From Chaetorhynchus papuensis (taxonomy: Eukaryota; Chordata; Aves; Passeriformes; Rhipiduridae): a DNA stretch of 64,000 bases. The position numbers and the translations under genes were made by a program. This document shows positions 62,001 to 64,000 of this stretch, one piece after another. The notes under the pieces are model-generated. The model worked only from the letters and a program-made list of their open reading frames with translations. It was not told the DNA's origin and made no database searches. The stretch spans positions 1 to 64,000 of the forward strand of contig VWYX01000823.1 of the NCBI GenBank assembly GCA_013396525.1. The letters are read 5' to 3'. Each line of letters begins with the position of its first letter. Within the stretch, counting starts at the first letter, position 1.

Positions 62001-64000
62001 AGGACAAAAAAGGCGTAATTTCCAATAGAGTGATTACCAGAACCATTTTAATAATTTAGCTCTGCAGATCACAAAGCACTCACAGCCCTCAAAGGACTTG
62101 TACAAATACTGACTCATTCCAGTATTCAAACTGGGAAATCATAGTGCAGGGAGTGAAAGTGAGCGCTGCCCAAACAAGCCTCGTCACAGCTGAAGTGCCA
62201 GCATCTAGGTTTTCAGTAGCACCATAAGTACTGGAGACTTCTTGGAAACTCTTTAATTTTTCTTAGAAATGACAAGCAGGCTTTGACTGTTAGTTCAGGT
62301 CTGTGGCATTGTTTCAGCAGGGTATGTTCTGCAGGCCAGCCACAACATGCTTTCTTTGTATCCAGAGTTAGCTCTGGATAGCACAGGAGCTTCCTGAGGG
62401 ATAAGGGAAGGATGGTAGTGGGAAAACACGTAAATAATGATGATATGTGCTGTTGGCCTCTCCCCTGCCTACTGTATTGTCTCCTCCTGCCCACCACCTT
62501 TTTTTTTTTTATTTAGGAACTTTAAAATTGCCTTAAGGAGATGTATATAATAGCTTTCCTAGCTTGGTGGGTTTGCTTTTTGTTAACCTATTTTGATGAG
62601 ACCTAATTTATTTGGAGTCTGCTGCATTAAAAAAGGGCCAAGCTGATAGGTTGGTATCAAAGAATTTTTACAATTAAAAATAGCAGGAATTATTGTTGAT
62701 CAGGTGAAATGTGTCAGCCGTGTCTAAGTCAGTGATCCAAGCTGTACTTCACCATTGCAAGCAGAGATGGCTCTGCCTCCACAAAACACGTGGAACTCCA
62801 TTCTAGCAGGGGTGTAGAAGAAACGACTTTGGATGCGTTGGTTTTTACAGGCTAAGGAGCTGTGGAGTCTGAGCAATTGCTTCTGTTGCTCTATTCTTAG
62901 TCCTGAGTTGAAAAAAAATTGAATTTCCAGAATTCTGAAGCTAAAGAGTTTGTGTACTGAAAAAACAAATGTTAGCAGTTTACTGCCTCCCTTTTCCTTT
63001 GTTTAAAATTTTCAATATTGTCTTTTCCACTGCTTTTCTTTGTTATATTAAAATTTGTGTGTAGCTTTGTTTTGTTCTAGTGTGCTCTGTGTTTCCTGTG
63101 CTATATGTTTGATCTGAACTGAAAGGAGAGCAGAAATATTATACTTGGAGTACTGAAGTATTGTAAGGAATTGCATGGCTCTACATACAAGACTCTTCAA
63201 TTCTCTTTCCATCAAGTGATGCAGTGCCAATGAGGCTGATGAAGATTTTGACCTTTTTTCACTGTTTGTGCAAAATAGTGATTATCTTCAGGGTGCAGTG
63301 ATGAAAATTTAGTAGATGCTTGATGTTTTCCAAGGCAGTGAAAGATTTGGAGGTTAGTATGCCACATGAGTCTGTTTTATGAATTACCTTAATAATTACC
63401 TCAAAATCTTAAGTGGAACACTACTGGTTGTAAACTCATGAGGACTTACTTTGAGACAAATACATAATATTTTTAGCCAGTGCCTCATTTCTGGGGAGAT
63501 ATATGTGGCTTTAACCTCAGCTCTCTTCCAGGAAACATTCCTTGCATCTGCAAGGTGGTATGCAAATTTTGTATTAACCTTGATTGCCAAGATTATGAAA
63601 AGCCTGTAGCATTCTCTTCCCTATCACACTGCAAGCACTGCCAGGCAGTGAAGTGGAAAACACACTATTGCTAATCAGCCATCTCAGAGTGCCTGATTCA
63701 TTTTTTTTCAGAAATACAAGATTGACTTAAATCATGGTGTGTAAATAAAGAAGTTCTGGATATGGTTCCTTTTGTCGAGATTATTCTTTTTTAGGATTTT
63801 GGTCTGTAGTTGAAAAGCATAATTACTTGTTACATAAGAAGCTCAGATTTTGTAATATTTTTATCAGCTTCTGCAAGATCATATCCCTTTCTAAGAAAAA
63901 TTGCGAATATCACACTATCAAGGAGCTGGCAATGATATACTCTTCCACTTGGCTCTTTTATTCACATGAAAAGTGAAATGAATGAAAGGGGATTATGGCA
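56074..64000 (+). other. PTPRK: PTPRK intron downstream of the 272-bp MAM exon (partial)
   Basis: This is the 5' part of the intron following STFWPNEYQ. I looked for the next expected exon, which should continue with a VIFEAEV-like peptide and the last MAM cysteine, and did not find it, so the intron extends past the window. The stretch is AT-rich with many T-runs. I recognise no CR1, LTR, RNA gene or second gene in it. A phrase at about 60935-60965 faintly resembles a CR1 3' tail but is too short to call. Confidence 0.88.

Noticed and set aside
56074..64000. Next PTPRK exon completing the MAM domain
   Set aside because: No acceptor followed by a VIFEAEV-like frame was found, so the exon is placed outside the window.

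Overview
The window is a piece of a vertebrate, almost certainly avian, nuclear genome. It lies inside one large gene on the + strand: the receptor-type protein tyrosine phosphatase kappa gene (PTPRK). Three things point to a bird. The protein exons are split by very long introns. The only LINE family I recognise is CR1. Several LTR remnants look like bird endogenous retroviruses. There is no Alu-like SINE or L1. The composition is AT-rich, with intronic T-runs on the coding strand.

Only about 0.4 kb of the 64 kb is protein-coding. Exon A (10478-10600, 123 bp) and exon B (55802-56073, 272 bp) encode the first roughly 130 residues of the mature ectodomain, which is most of the MAM adhesion domain. 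Both have canonical splice sites and compatible phases. The split glycine codon at the end of exon A joins exon B in frame. Exon 1 (5'UTR and signal peptide) lies upstream of the window. The exon that completes the MAM domain lies downstream. The two exons belong to one mRNA and one protein, a type IIb receptor phosphatase engaged in homophilic cell-cell adhesion. No other host gene is supported on either strand.

Layout: 1-10477 is intron 1, holding two CR1 3' ends and a solo LTR. 10478-10600 is exon A. 10601-55801 is a 45.2-kb intron, holding a CR1 fragment from the middle of ORF2, a CR1 3' tail, a reverse-strand CR1 that runs into a 91-base assembly gap (37664-37754), and two ERV/LTR remnants close together at 51.7-53.5 kb. 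55802-56073 is exon B. 56074-64000 is the start of the next intron, where I recognise nothing beyond simple sequence.

The open reading frames of 60-185 codons scattered through the introns are not supported as genes. They are chance frames in skewed AT-rich DNA or relics of CR1. I found no tRNA, rRNA, CRISPR array or other defined system. The points worth a second look are modest: a tandem (NAGNAG) acceptor at exon A, a CR1 piece that lacks its 3' end, the clustered LTR remnants, a few intronic blocks that read like conserved non-coding regulatory DNA, and the gap inside a repeat.
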